Positions 22,685 through 33,602 of a stretch of DNA of 64,000 bases are shown piece after piece. The position numbers were made by a program, and so were the translations under genes. The notes below the pieces were generated by a model. That model saw only the letters and a program-made list of their open reading frames with translations, was not told where the DNA came from and ran no database searches. This stretch comes from Thelonectria olida (taxonomy: Eukaryota > Ascomycota > Sordariomycetes > Hypocreales > Nectriaceae). Where the stretch lies: assembly GCA_020736575.1 (NCBI GenBank), contig JAGPYM010000050.1:1-64000 (forward strand). Direction: 5' to 3'. How positions within the stretch are numbered: position 1 is the stretch's first letter; the number at the start of each line of letters is the position of its first letter.

Positions 22685-24348
22685 TTAAGCTCTCAACGCT
22701 TCACTCCCCCTCTGATTTCTGACCCCCTCTCTCCATTTCTCTCCCTTGAGCATCACCAGCCAAAGCAGCGGACTTAACAATGTCCAAACACCCGCTACCA
22801 AGATAGATGTCCAGCCCAGTCCGAGCCGATCTATCATCGGCGTCGCAATGGCAGCAGCTCCAGCCCCCACGAGACACCTGGCGAGATTATTCGCTGCCAC
22901 TGCGGTTGCTGGTGAACTCACGTGCAAGTCTACAATGAGCGTGTTGAGGTTGTTCAGCGAGGCCGAAAATACGACGGCACAAAAGAAAAGCGAGACTTCT
23001 ATGCCCGCAAGGGACAAGTTTTGATCCATGATCCATCCATACACCATTATCATGGCGCATGAGAGATAGACGCATGGCAATGATATTTCCACTCTCATTC
23101 TCTCTATTGGCAGAGCGCTGAGGTCTTGCTGGCGATTCTTGGCAATTTCGATGCCTGCTTTCTTCGCATGGCGTCGGAAATTCCAGTCCATCAAATACCC
23201 GCCAGTGTACCGGTAAGAGATGCTGCCGATGCCTATCGGTAGATAGCATACCCCGACGATAACAGACGAGCATCTAAAGCGATCTGTGAGCTGAGTGGAT
23301 AGTGTGGCTACGACAAGGTAGTATCCGCCGTACATGAGGGAGCTAAAGCCAAGAATGATGCCGGCTTCTTTCTCTGCCAATATCTTTAGAGTCGTGAATG
23401 GGTTTGGACGTCTTCGACTCAACATTTCTGGCTCCGCCCTGACGTCTCCTTGCCGGCGCTGCTTCAGATATCCAATCAAAGACATGTTCCACCATGGCGG
23501 GGAAATGCTTCCATTGCCAACGACACTTCTGCAAGTCTCCGGGAGGAAGATGAAGATGACAAGGAACAGCGCCCCAGAAAGAATAGTCAAAAACCAAAAG
23601 ATTGATCTCCATCCAAGGTATTCATCAAGTAGGCCGCCAATGACAGGTCCAAGAGCCGGGCCAAGCGTCACGCCCATGGCCGCGTAGCCCATGTACTTTC
23701 CTCGCTCAGCTCTAGTGACCATATCCGCGGCAGTAGCACTACCTAGTGCAATGGTAGCACTGCTCCCACAACTCTGAAGACACCGCAGAACGAGCAAAGC
23801 TGCATAGCTATTCTGCAAGGCGAGGCCGATATTGGCAGCGAGGAAGATGATGCAGCAGATCATGTAGGCCGGCCGGCGCCCGTATGTGTCGGAGAAGTTG
23901 CCGATGAATGAAGGAGCAATGCCTTGGAAGATCTTTAAAGAGTGAGTTCTAATCGATTGATGATAGACATAAGGCTTACCAGATAGGTCGTGATGGTCAG
24001 ATTAACGAGCGAGATGGACACATTGAGGTCGTCGGCGATGGAGGTGAGTGCAGGGAAGTAGATGGAGCTGGATAAAGGTGAAATGATGGCGAGAAAGGAA
24101 ACAAGAACAATGATGCCAGCCTTTTCATTGTGTGAGAAGATGGTATACAGTGGTAGAGGGGCTTTGAGTTGAGATTCTCCGCCAGTATTCTCGACATTCC
24201 CCTGTTTGGCGATGTCTGATTGTTCCTCTTCCGAGGGCGTTTGAACAGCTGGTTCCAGGATAGCTGACTCTGTCATGCCACGGGGAACACTGCATATTGC
24301 GTCTGGTACGACACTGTTTTGGTGTTTCTCTACATCTTCGTCACCCAT
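22685..24348 (-). CDS. MFS multidrug efflux transporter (DHA1 type)
   Basis: Plasma-membrane drug:H+ antiporter-like protein of the major facilitator superfamily, 12-TM DHA1 class; it resembles the QDR/AQR group by memory. A long hydrophilic N-terminus (about 75 residues, Glu-rich) precedes TM1 (IIVLVSFLAIISPLSSSIYF). The intracellular loop carries SDTYGRRPAY (MFS motif A). Motif C-like GVTLGPALGPVIGG follows with LGWRSIFWFL. The central loop is long and basic. One 47-bp intron at 23933-23979 joins LTITTYL to IFQGIAPSF. Start MGDEDVEKH at 24348, stop at 22685-22687. Intact. It may export a compound controlled by the neighbouring Zn2Cys6 factor. Substrate unknown. Confidence 0.9.
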
Positions 24349-24858
24349 CGTGATGTGCGTCGTCGCGTTGCGTGGGATTGATCTGATTTGAACTTCGAGG
24401 AGAAGGTTCTCGAACTATGCATTGAGAGATGAAATATATCATTTTGAGAAGAGGACGCTTTGATATTAGCACGTAGTAATGCAACCTGGCATCAATAAAA
24501 ACGTTCATATCATATTGTATTGTTGAATAAGATGGGCGGGATTAGCTCAGTCAGCCCATATTTGCCGATTCGGTGCCGAGGAGGGCCAAAATGAGCGTTT
24601 CAATTGCGTCGGTAGTAATCTGTAGGCGTGTCAATGAGGTCAATCAAAAAGGAAATAATCGCCTAAAATCCGAAGCCTTTAGTGTTAAATCCGGTGTAAT
24701 CGGGAAACCGGCACTGACTTTGCAGTTTTGGAGAGCATCTGGCTTGAATTGGAAAACGAGGACACTATAAAGCATGCCATAAACCTCCTCTTGATAGTAG
24801 ATCGCTCAACACCCAACGCAAACATCCAGACTCGTTGCAACACCTCTGAAGAAACAAG
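24349..24858. other. divergent intergenic region
   Basis: Lies between the MFS gene start (-) and the dienelactone hydrolase start (+). No supported gene. A short frame 24573-24770 lacks family features and is not linked in frame to the hydrolase. Confidence 0.45.
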
Positions 24859-25827
24859 ATGGCTAGTAAGGCCTGTTGCGAGCTTGCTCCCGTATCGGCG
24901 GAATATGTGAACACAGGCCGATGGGAGATGGTTGCTGGCGTCAATACATGTTAGTCGTCTCGACGAGCAAGAATGGGACGATAGTCGTGCTGACACCTCA
25001 CTAAACGCGCAGACATCGTTGGCAACGAGAAAGCGGAAAAGGCTATCATCGATATCTATGATGTTTTTGGCGTTGTGTCTCAGACTATCCAGGGCGCCGA
25101 CCGTCTTGCCGCATCGACTTCGGCCCTTGTCTTTCTTCCAGATCTTTTTGATGGCAAGCCACTAGATAAGTCATTGGTGCCTACGGACACAGAAGAAAAA
25201 CAACGGCAAGTCATGGCCTTTGTGGCCGGACCTGCTAACATTGCTACGAACCTCGAGAAGGTGCTCAAGATCCGGGAAGAAATTGGGCGGAGATGGCTTG
25301 CCGTCGAAGACCACATTGGTATTTTCGGTCTCTGCTGGGGAGTACGTTGTAATTAAGTATACCTCAACGATGAAAGAATAAAAATTTGATTAACGTCTTG
25401 ACAGGGCAAGGTTGCAATTCTTGCCTGTGGCAACGATAACGAAAACAAAGGGCGCCGATTCAATGTAAGCGGCACAGCACACCCAGGGCAAGTCTTCTGA
25501 ATCAACTTTTCCGCCGTCTCCGTCAAGAGATGGGATCTCATACAGAACAACGAGTTGACAATTCGAAAAAGAAGATTGGAAGTCAAAGACGCCGAGGCTA
25601 CTAATGTTCCGCACATTCTACTTGCTTCCCCAGGAGAACCTGAGGACGTTGTGGCTCAGTACAAGGAAGTCCTCTCCCAACCTGGCAAAATTGGATAGGT
25701 TGAAACGTACTCGACCATGTTTCACGGATGGATGGGAGCACGCGCCAATCTGGAAGATCCGGCCAACCTCAAGGAATATGAACGAGGATATAAGCAGACT
25801 GCAGAATTCTTTTCTAAGTACTTGTAG
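24859..25827 (+). pseudogene. dienelactone hydrolase family gene with premature stop
   Basis: Alpha/beta hydrolase of the dienelactone hydrolase family (fungal AIM2-like branch, cytosolic). Exon 1 starts at MASKACCELAPVSAEY and joins across 24950-25012 to YIVGNEKAEKAIIDIYDVFG, then LPDLFDGKP. The nucleophile region GLCWGGKVAIL is rebuilt across intron 25342-25404 and carries the Cys. A third intron, 25488-25571, begins GCAAGT (GC donor) and restores HPGRLEVKDAEATNVPHI. The frame then meets TAG at 25696-25698, where relatives usually continue with an acidic residue before VETYST. Past it the frame runs on through FHGWMGARANLEDP to YKQTAEFFSKYL and a final TAG. The stop would remove about 42 residues including the catalytic His. 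It is either a recent pseudogene or a base-call error. Otherwise well preserved. Confidence 0.75.
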
Positions 25828-27494
25828 GATCAATTCATGTCTGTACACGGGCGGAAATCGAGATGTGAAGATGAGTAGCTTTACCAAATCAAGCAGAAAA
25901 TACTTCTCTCAGGCCCGATCGGCTCGCGAACAAAACGAAAGTTGTAAATAGACAAGCCTTCCCATTCCTAGTAAGGATTTTGGCTGTACGGAAAGGGGAT
26001 CCTTATCTAGCAGCTCGATAAGAGGGTTTATTCCGCTTCTCGATGCATCCTGTACTCTGGGACGCTATCAGACATTGGCCTCTGTTCCCTGGCAACAAAG
26101 ACTTTCTGGAGGCAAACAAACAAGTTCTTTTACAATAGGGATTGCTACGACTGCGGTCAGTAGAATTGAGCCTTTGTTTGTAGCCTCCTGGAATAGCTTA
26201 TTTGCTCACCTCGACGAAAGAATGTCGGGAAACCTCAACAACGATGCATTCTTCAAGTGGGTAGTTATTCTTACCAACTTATAAGAATAAGTCGTGGGCC
26301 TGATGCGTTACTTATTGAACAAATACTTGAAACACAGATCTATTAATATCCATAACACGCCTAAGTAGCCAAGTAGCTTAACTGAGCTACAAGACGTGTG
26401 CATTCATCCCCGGTGCCTAGGTAGGCAGGTATCCAATTTGAGGCCACAAGCTACTAGCGCATGCATCTCTGTCTTCATAGATTGCCACTGCCAAGGTGTC
26501 CGTGCTTCAAATGCAAAGAGTGGTCAGTCGGGACGCAGATTACTTGATGCATTCAAACGGCAAGGTTGGCAAGCAAATGAAGCTCGAATAAGAGACAGTA
26601 ACCTGCGGTAGTGATTCGATTAGAGATACTCTCCTCCATTCCGTTCTATTTCGGCATCTGCGCCGCGGGAACCTCGCCTTCAATCCGCACATCGTTCTCA
26701 CCTGGATAACCTGCTGCTCAACACGAGTGTGCAACTCTGTCTTCTGATAACGACGCCGCCCAAGTTCTGTCCACAACCTGTGTTTTCTTGCCTTTCTGCC
26801 AGCAACACGCCATTGATGCAGTGGACAGCTTATACAATATAGAGTAAGACAAATTGACCTGCTGGGATTCACGAGTGTGCATGAGTAGGGTTTTGTGTTT
26901 GAAGAGGCATATAGATTACGTTAAGCTAGGCACCTACCTAGCTATACGACTCGAAATGTCTCTACTAAAGAGCTTTCACCCTCGCTTCATTATTCCATTC
27001 ATTTCTCAAGCAGTGTAGATCATTGAATTAATCTATAACGCCTGGCTGAGAAGAATCTTGAATGGCTAACAAGAATTGAATGTGTGACGATGACGATGCT
27101 AGCGGCTGTCTGCTAAATCCTTACACACGAACCATGTATTTTCCGCACCGGCGTTTAAGCCTCAGCAGAAACTCGTAAAGGGAAATCGTAGGGCTGGTCA
27201 TTCTGTGATTACTGAAGTCGAATAAGGCGATAATGGATTTCTAAGCACGCGCGCCATGATCCGTATTCCAATCATCCGTCGGCCTTTATCGCTGCGGTGC
27301 TGGGTTCTCTAAACTGCGGTCGGGGTTTGAGAGTCTTCAAAAGCCGAGATACTAGTAGGTATCGTGGCCACGATAAGAGGTATATATGAGCGCCATGGCG
27401 GAGGTTTCAGAAAAGTATCGCATAAATAAACCGAGCCACTTCGAATCAATTCAAGGGGAGCTATTTCTCGTGTTTTGCTTGTTCCAACGCCAAA
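25828..27494. other. gene-poor intergenic region of about 1.7 kb
   Basis: No supported gene. Around 26040-26135 a plus-strand frame reads protein-like (HPVLWDAIRHWPLFPGNK) but ends at TAG with no start or partner exon, so it may be a relic of an unidentified gene. The minus-strand frame 26540-26872 is Arg-rich and unlike its neighbours. The distal part includes the promoter of the next MFS gene. Confidence 0.45.
27381..27387 (+). promoter_or_regulatory. TATA-like box of second MFS gene
   Basis: TATATAT lies 114 bases before the ATG at 27495, in a position suited to a core promoter. Inference from sequence and spacing only. Confidence 0.4.
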
Positions 27495-29098
27495 ATGCAT
27501 TCCTTGCCAGAGCCCTCCCAGTCAACGACAAACGACGAGCCAACCACCGTAGCTACGACAGCGAAGAACTACCGTAGCGAGCAAAATGCAGATCTCGAAG
27601 CTGCTAGAGATCTCACCGACGAACCAGCAAAAGGCCCAGAAGATGCCGACCTTGTAACATGGGATGGGCCAAACGACGCTGAAAACCCCAAGAACTGGGC
27701 CACCAAGGAGAAGTGGGCACTTACTGCGGCCGTGTCCCTGTTCACATTTATATCGCCAATCTCTTCTTCCATGATCGCTCCGGCCTTGGAACAACTGGGG
27801 AAGGACTTGGACATGACGAAAGAGATTGAAGTAGAAATGGCCATGTCCATCTTCATCCTTGGCTATGCGCTTGGCCCTCTGTTCTTTGGCCCCGTCTCGG
27901 AGATATTCGGTCGTGCCCGCATCTTGCAACTCAGCAACCTATTCTACTTGGCGTGGAACCTTGGTTGTGGCTTCGCGCAGAACCGAGCTGAATTGTTTGT
28001 GTTTCGCTTCCTTACTGGAATCGGCGGGAGCGCGCCTCTTTCCGTCGGTGGCGGTGTATTAAGGTAATTACATGTCATCATGAGCAAGCTGAAGTTTTCA
28101 AATACTAAGTTTCATGCAGCGATGTCTGGCCTGCAGAGGAACGAGGAAAGGCAGTTGGCGTATACAGTCTCGCACCACTGCTAGGACCCGTGATCGGGCC
28201 CATCGCTGGAGGCTTCATTGCTGAGCACTCAACATGGCGCTGGGTATTTTGGTCAACAAGTATGGTGGCCGGCCTTGTTCAGCTCGCGGGCATATTCTGG
28301 CTCCGGGAGACGTATGCTCCCGTTCTCTTGAGTAAAAAGCGAGACCGTCTTGTCAAGGAAACGGGGAATCTTAAACTCCATGTGGACGAAGAGTCTGACA
28401 AACGCTTGCTGAGCACGCTTGGCGGCGCTATTGTGCGGCCGTCTCGCATGCTTCTAACACAGCCAATTGTGCAAGTGATTGCACTTTATATGGCATACAT
28501 CTTTGGATTGACGTATCTCATCACTGTCTCCTACCCGAGGGTGTGGACTGAAGTGTACCACGAGAGTCCAGGCATTGGAGGCCTCAACTTCATCTCTCTT
28601 GGCCTCGGTTCTATTCTTGGAGCTGCGATTGCCATTTGTTTCGTCGACCGTATCTATCGCCGGCTCAAGAAAGAACATGGCGATGTCGGACTTCCCGAGT
28701 TTCGCGTCCCCTCCATGTTTGTTGGTTCAATCCTCATTCCCATCGGCATATTCTGGTACGGCTGGAGCGTCCAGGCTCGCGTTCACTGGATCATGCCAAA
28801 CATGGGCGTCGCAATCTTGGCCGCTGGCACGATTGTGTGCTTGCAAGGGATGCAGGGATACATTATCGACACTTATAGCCGGTTCTCGGCGAGTGGCCTT
28901 GCTGCGGCGGTTGTGCTTCGCAGCTTGGCTGGGTTTGGATTCCCGCTGTTCGCCCCGTATCTGAACAAAGCTTTGGGCTATGGATGGGGGTCAAGTGTTT
29001 TGGGCATCCTGAGCATTGCTATCGGAATCCCTGCACCAATCATCTTTTGGTACTTTGGAGCACGTCTTCGGGCTGTTTCGAAGTATGCAATTGGCTAA
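27495..29098 (+). CDS. MFS multidrug efflux transporter (DHA1, FLR1-like)
   Basis: Twelve-TM drug:H+ antiporter-like protein with an N-terminal hydrophilic region that ends in the fungal DHA1 signature VTWDGPNDAENPKNW. TM1 then reads ALTAAVSLFTFISPISSSM. Visible motifs are GPLFFGPVSEIFGRARIL (motif A), GVYSLAPLLGPVIGPIAGGF (motif C, antiporter) and WRWVFWSTSM. The cytoplasmic loop between the halves is charged (SKKRDRLVKETG). The C-terminus GARLRAVSKYAIG is short. One intron at 28063-28119 joins GGGVL to SDVWPAEERGKAVG. Start MHSLPEPSQS is the first ATG after the TATA-like box. Intact. It belongs to a different subgroup from the MFS gene at 22685-24348, so it is not a tandem duplicate. Substrate unknown. 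Confidence 0.92.
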
Positions 29099-29297
29099 GC
29101 TTCTCGAGGATGGTATGCCTCACTGTGTATTACTAGCCTCATTCCCCCCTCGTTGGTGGGCACGATTGTTCCTGACTAAACATCTCATCGTTACTCTTCA
29201 TCTATCATAATTATGTACTGAACTAGAAAACCTTCAAGGCATCGAGAAACTGGGTCCATCAATCTTGCTATTTTGTTTGGCCCTTGATTGGAAGCCT

Positions 29298-29807
29298 TCA
29301 GTCTAACTTGCAAGCGACAAAGTTGTCACCGCTAGCACCGGTGTGGGTGATGAGAGAATCAAAGTTGCCTTTCGAGTCGAAAATGACCCTGTCCGCTCCA
29401 GGCGAGCCGCCCGAGTACACTTTGTAGGTGGAAAGAATTGGGAACTCGTACCAGGGTCCAGTTGTTGGGAAGCTGAAGCCCTCAAGGTCGTTGTATTGAT
29501 GGGGGTACTTGCCGGAGCCTGCCGTTTGTTTAGGGAATTGATGGATCTTGCGGAGCCTGGAATACGGACCTAAGGTCTGACCAGACTGATGGAGAGAGTA
29601 TCCCTTTGCCAGAGCAGCATCAATATCGGACTGCCAGTAGCAGGTCGAACTGCAAGTATAGACGCAGGTGGCGCGTTCCTCAAGCTCAATTGGTGCTGAC
29701 GAGACGACAGCAGCAATGGCGGCGAGAAGCAGTACCAGTGGGAGCTTTAGCCTTGCGTGGGAGAGGGGAATAGATCTGGTTAATAAACTTACCTTAAGTC
29801 CGGTCAT
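29298..29807 (-). CDS. secreted guanyl-specific ribonuclease (T1/F1/N1 family)
   Basis: Small extracellular ribonuclease cleaving RNA after G, by family knowledge. The start at 29807 (MTGLK) is the first ATG at a sensible distance from the TATA-like box. A hydrophobic signal sequence (LPLVLLLAAIAAVV) ends at SSAP, and the mature part has four Cys near its start (TCVYTCSSTCYW). Catalytic residues are visible: His in YPHQYND-EGF, Glu in WYEFPIL, Arg in GADRVIF and His in THTGASGDNF. A 51-base stretch starting GTCCGT and ending GGCAG, with ccctaaac inside, lies just before GSGKYPHQ. It is in frame either way but is probably an intron, because relatives lack the extra 17 residues. A second optional intron (GTAAGT) is possible after MTGLK, but would change frame. 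Annotated only as an enzyme; any effect on other cells is unknown. Confidence 0.88.
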   Translation of the reverse strand: MTGLKVSLLTRSIPLSHARLKLPLVLLLAAIAAVVSSAPIELEERATCVYTCSSTCYWQSDIDAALAKGYSLHQSGQTLGPYSRLRKIHQFPKQTAGSGKYPHQYNDLEGFSFPTTGPWYEFPILSTYKVYSGGSPGADRVIFDSKGNFDSLITHTGASGDNFVACKLD

Positions 29808-29894
29808 GATGGGCGAAAGAAGAAGCAGAAGTTGAAGTGAAGAGGGCTGGCTTGAATCAAGACAAACCAGCAGGTCCAAGCCGCCAAGGCCGCC

Positions 29895-29903
29895 TTATAT
29901 ATA
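29895..29903 (-). promoter_or_regulatory. TATA-like box of ribonuclease gene
   Basis: The minus strand reads TATATATAAGG about 90 bases upstream of the chosen ATG at 29807. An in-frame ATG at 29879 lies too close to it to be a normal start, which helped decide the start. Confidence 0.45.
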
Positions 29904-31131
29904 CTAAGACGGTTTGGATGTGTAATTGGTCTTTGTCTAATTCTCCTCCACTAAGAATGGATTTCGCTCGACTATAGTTGACTTCCCCTTGGTTGCAGAC
30001 AGGTACGAAACTGACGGGCAACTGCCTGGATGATAGGCTAATAGGCGCCTGATAACACCACGTGAAGCTATTAATGGCGGCGAGACGTGCTTAATTGCTC
30101 TCTATGTGCAGCAGTGCGACCTTCTTCTTTTATCCAAGCCCGGGAAGAAGGACGAGAAGTTAGGCCAATGACCGAGACTACTTCAATGCGGACCATGCCG
30201 ACTTTGGCAGGGAGGCCGGCAGATCGCCATCACGAGAGCGGATGCAGCGGTTTGATTGGGGAGGTGGCAGGGGTGATCGGTTATCGGCACTTCAGAGACT
30301 GGGCCTGGTTGGCGGGCTTATATCTATGTCTAAGGTATGTGATGGTGAAAGCTGATAGTGAGCCCACGAGATAGGACCATAATTCCTGAGGTTCGGCACA
30401 AGGTTAAATAAGGAAGTCGGCTACTTTGAGGTCTTTGTTGCGGATGAATGCAGATACACTAAGCTTCCCTGGCTTACCGAGCCTATCTGAGTATGGGTAT
30501 GACGGACTCGGCAATACGCCGAGGCGTTTGTGATTGTGCAATCTTCGTCTCCTATTTGATTATAAAGTACGACCCCCGCTGTCAATGGCCACGCTGTGGG
30601 AGGAAATGCTAACCTCAACAGGTAGGTTACAAACTCACAACGTGAAGCACTGATAAGGAACCAGGGCAGTACGAGCATGTTTAGGAACTTCTGCTCATTG
30701 ACTGGAACTTCTGCAACCGAAGACATTGCATTTAAAGATATATCTCTTGCAATATATTTATGATGCATCCAATGTTTTCTCTCCTGCTCACCGCCACCTT
30801 CAAAGTCTTGGTAGTATGGCACTTGATCGCCCGTGTCTGACATGGATATGACGATAAACTCAAATAGTGCATCAGACGCCTTGAGTAGTGTAGTTATTCG
30901 CAGGATTGGGCAGGCTTGTTTAGTGACGAAGGACAGAATACGACGGATGATATGAGTTCTTTAGTCCACCCAATGCAAATGGAAAACGGTGAAATAATTC
31001 GAATGTAAACGCAAGGCGTATGAATCTCCGAAATGTAAACAATCTCTCGTTTCAACAACTCTATCGACGCCGAGCCCTAGAACGGATGAGATGAGGGGTC
31101 ACGGACATATCTAGTGGCTAGCTATTAATAA
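29904..31131. other. intergenic region
   Basis: About 1.2 kb without a supported gene. The minus-strand frame 30421-30843 (140 codons, ATG-started, MSDTGDQVPYYQDF) is the only sizeable one. It has a hydrophobic patch but no recognised domain and no clear promoter; treated as doubtful. Confidence 0.4.
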
Positions 31132-32538
31132 TTACTCCTCCAATCTTCGCTTCTTAGTAGTGGAGGGCCTCGATTCGTTGTTATCCACCTTTCGCTTCTT
31201 TTCTGGCAAGATGTTGTCTAGTGTGTTTTGGGCTGCATTTACGACTATCACCCGTCTTTCGACAGATTTTGCCCTGTCCTCGCCCCGTCTATGCAAGAAT
31301 GCGGTACCTACATATGGTTCGCGTTCGGTCTCTGCTGGTCCCGTTGCCTGCGAATTGCTCGACGACTTGGGAGCTTGGGTCTTGGTCTTGGTCTTTGCCG
31401 GTGGCTGTGACTTGCTGGAGGGCTTTGGAGCTTTGGCCTTTGTGGTTGCCGGACGCTCAGTTTTCTGGCTGTCGTCGATTTCGGAACGTAAGAAGCATTC
31501 TTTCTTCACGTATTCTCTCATCCTCGCCATCAACTTCTTTTCCCTAGCATCCAGCTCCGCGGCCTGGCCTGACCCCTTCCCGATCTTGCCACTGAGAATT
31601 TTGTGCCTCTCTTGGAGACTGTCGATCGCATCCTCCATCTCCTCCTTTGTTGATTTCATCTTGCGGTTCATGCTGCTGAGTTTGGCCTTCAAAGCTTCGA
31701 TCGCAACCCATATCTGCTCCTCTGCCTGAGAGGGACCGCCCCCAGTGAATGTGGCTTCGGCGGCGGGAGCAATTTGCATGAGGTGAGCCAACCCGAGGGA
31801 TGCTAAGTAGCCAGCGATTGCTCCATGAACGTTACCCGTAGGGCTCGCGTATCTGAGGGCGAGGACGACGGAGTGCGTCGGCGCGCTGGAGGTAGGATCT
31901 CTCTTGTCAGTTTCTTTTCCAACCCACACTCCTTTGTAGTGTGCAATGCAGGCGTCCTTCAAATTGTTCCTCGCGTTCTTGACCCAGGCTGCCTCTGATA
32001 GGGCCTTGCCTTGTTGGTTGGATTTGAAGTGGAACTCCAGTTGCTTCAGCACATTGTCATACAAGTCGTAAAGGGGATGGAATTCGTTTTTGGACTCAAT
32101 GTCTTGTTCCGCGAGGCCGAATTTTCCAAAGTCGATTTTGGCGTCCTCGATTGCATCGTGTAAACTCCATGACTTTTTCTTTCCATCGACCCTTTCCTGA
32201 AAACGATTGTTAATGAAGCTGTCTCTTTGGCCATCTTTGTTATCCTCATCCTCGCTCTCGTCTTCCTCGTCTTCTTGGATCTCTTGGATCTCTTCGTCCT
32301 CATCGTCTCCGTTTTCGCGGAGTTCTTGGACCTCTTCAACCTCTTCCAGCTCTTCGCTCTGGTCGTCTTCAGTTTCTTGGATCTCTTCATTCTCTCCATC
32401 CCCATTGAGGCCTTCAACATCCGCTTTCTCTTGCAGGTACCCCGGGGGCCGTTTCTCGGCTCGTGGACGGGGCGACTCTTCTTCACTAGAAAGAGGGCTT
32501 GCGCGGCCGTTCTGGTCTTCGAATCCTAGTTCAGCCAT
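31132..32538 (-). CDS. hypothetical charged coiled-coil protein, likely nuclear
   Basis: Not recognised. The start chosen is MAELGFEDQNGRASP at 32538; the frame is open further upstream, but that sequence is hydrophobic and reads like untranslated leader. From N to C there is a very acidic Glu/Asp-rich section (residues about 40-105), then a globular part with YDLYDNVLKQLEFHFKSN, and a hydrophobic GAIAGYLASLGLAHLMQIA. A predicted coiled coil (IEALKAKLSSMNRKMKSTKEE and LQERHKIL) follows. The C-terminus is a Lys/Ser/Pro/Thr-rich tail with nuclear-localisation-like clusters (KKRKVDNNE, KKRRLEE) at the very end. The acidic-plus-basic design is like chromatin-associated or nucleolar proteins, but no family is claimed. 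Single exon. Confidence 0.75.
   Translation of the reverse strand: MAELGFEDQNGRASPLSSEEESPRPRAEKRPPGYLQEKADVEGLNGDGENEEIQETEDDQSEELEEVEEVQELRENGDDEDEEIQEIQEDEEDESEDEDNKDGQRDSFINNRFQERVDGKKKSWSLHDAIEDAKIDFGKFGLAEQDIESKNEFHPLYDLYDNVLKQLEFHFKSNQQGKALSEAAWVKNARNNLKDACIAHYKGVWVGKETDKRDPTSSAPTHSVVLALRYASPTGNVHGAIAGYLASLGLAHLMQIAPAAEATFTGGGPSQAEEQIWVAIEALKAKLSSMNRKMKSTKEEMEDAIDSLQERHKILSGKIGKGSGQAAELDAREKKLMARMREYVKKECFLRSEIDDSQKTERPATTKAKAPKPSSKSQPPAKTKTKTQAPKSSSNSQATGPAETEREPYVGTAFLHRRGEDRAKSVERRVIVVNAAQNTLDNILPEKKRKVDNNESRPSTTKKRRLEE
32240..32400 (-). repeat. low-complexity acidic coding repeat
   Basis: GA-rich imperfect short repeats (on the plus strand ctc/ttc/ttgg units) encode EEIQE, EELEEVEEVQE and DEDEEIQEIQED runs in the coiled-coil protein. 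It is likely length-variable. Confidence 0.7.
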
Positions 32539-33602
32539 GGTAATTAAAGTAGGGAGAGAAACAGTGGTGTCGGAATTCAGGACCGTGTGTCCGAGAATGT
32601 GGTGCGGTGTGATTTGAATAGCGGTGCACAGTAGTTTTGTGAACTGTAAGTTGTAAAATGTTCTGTGTAGGTACAACAGTAGAGTTGAAGCAATGACTTT
32701 CCTTGTAAGTTTGAATAGTGAAGGGAAGAGACATCTGGAGAACGCTTTATAGGTGCGGTCATGATTCACAATGACTAGGTAGCTGCAGAACAATTCGTGA
32801 TATACTGGAACAGTGATGGAACAAAGGGAAAAGAACAAACCGCTTTTGTAAGAGGTGCGATTTCAGAATGGGTAGACAGTTCTTGACACAGCAAAGGGCT
32901 CAACCTTTGGATAATGGCTGTTGCTCGAAGATGGGGCATGTTCGTGGTGCATGTATGACCGAACACATTTTCACTGGCACAAGTCTCTTGTTCCAGTCCT
33001 GATCAACTGAACTTTTCAATTTGGAGCCTGTTCACGACAAACGGGGCATTCGCTATGCGAACCGATTATTATCCCCTGCCTAATATAGATGAGGATGGGC
33101 AAATATCGTTTCGTAAAACCACTCTTATTCATTGCGGAGCACCAAAGCGATGAACGGGTTTGAAACGATGTGACGAGAAATTCCATCGCTCACCTCTCCA
33201 TATATAATTAGCGCAAGGGCGGATAAGTCTCGAGGAGATCTCGTGAAGATAATTACCAAGGGCAATTAGACAATTCGTGCGTCTTGTGCTGTCGTAGCAG
33301 TTAGATCGAAATGGGAGACGGCAATTACACTTCTTTCATTGCTGTTGTCCTCGGCGAGGATGAAGAGAGCGTGCGGGGAATGGGAACTCTATCAATTATT
33401 TCCGCCCTTTTTGTTTTAGAATGACAAATGAATGCGACCCTTTGTCTCACTTAATTTTTCAGCAAATGTATGTACGAATATTTCCATTGCGTGAAGTGAG
33501 TGATGGTTGCTTGCACCCTTGCCGACTCTCACGCCAGCCTCCTAGTTAGGTACCTGGGTAAACCACCGTATTCCCGACCTCTCGCGGCTTTTGACATGGA
33601 AC
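32539..33602. other. intergenic region
   Basis: No supported gene. Contains the promoter of the coiled-coil gene (the minus-strand frame stays open to 32838 but is hydrophobic and lacks family features) and the 3' flank of the kinase/zinc-finger gene. AT-rich between 33060 and 33490. Confidence 0.45.

Noticed and set aside
26540..26872. 110-codon Arg-rich minus-strand frame
   Set aside because: Composition is that of a chance frame and no family features are seen.
30421..30843. 140-codon minus-strand ATG-started frame
   Set aside because: No recognised domain, no clear promoter and no intron partner. Kept only as a note in the intergenic entry.
32539..32838. N-terminal extension of the coiled-coil protein
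   Set aside because: The extension is hydrophobic and Tyr/Leu-rich, unlike the acidic body; MAELGF at 32538 is a better start.
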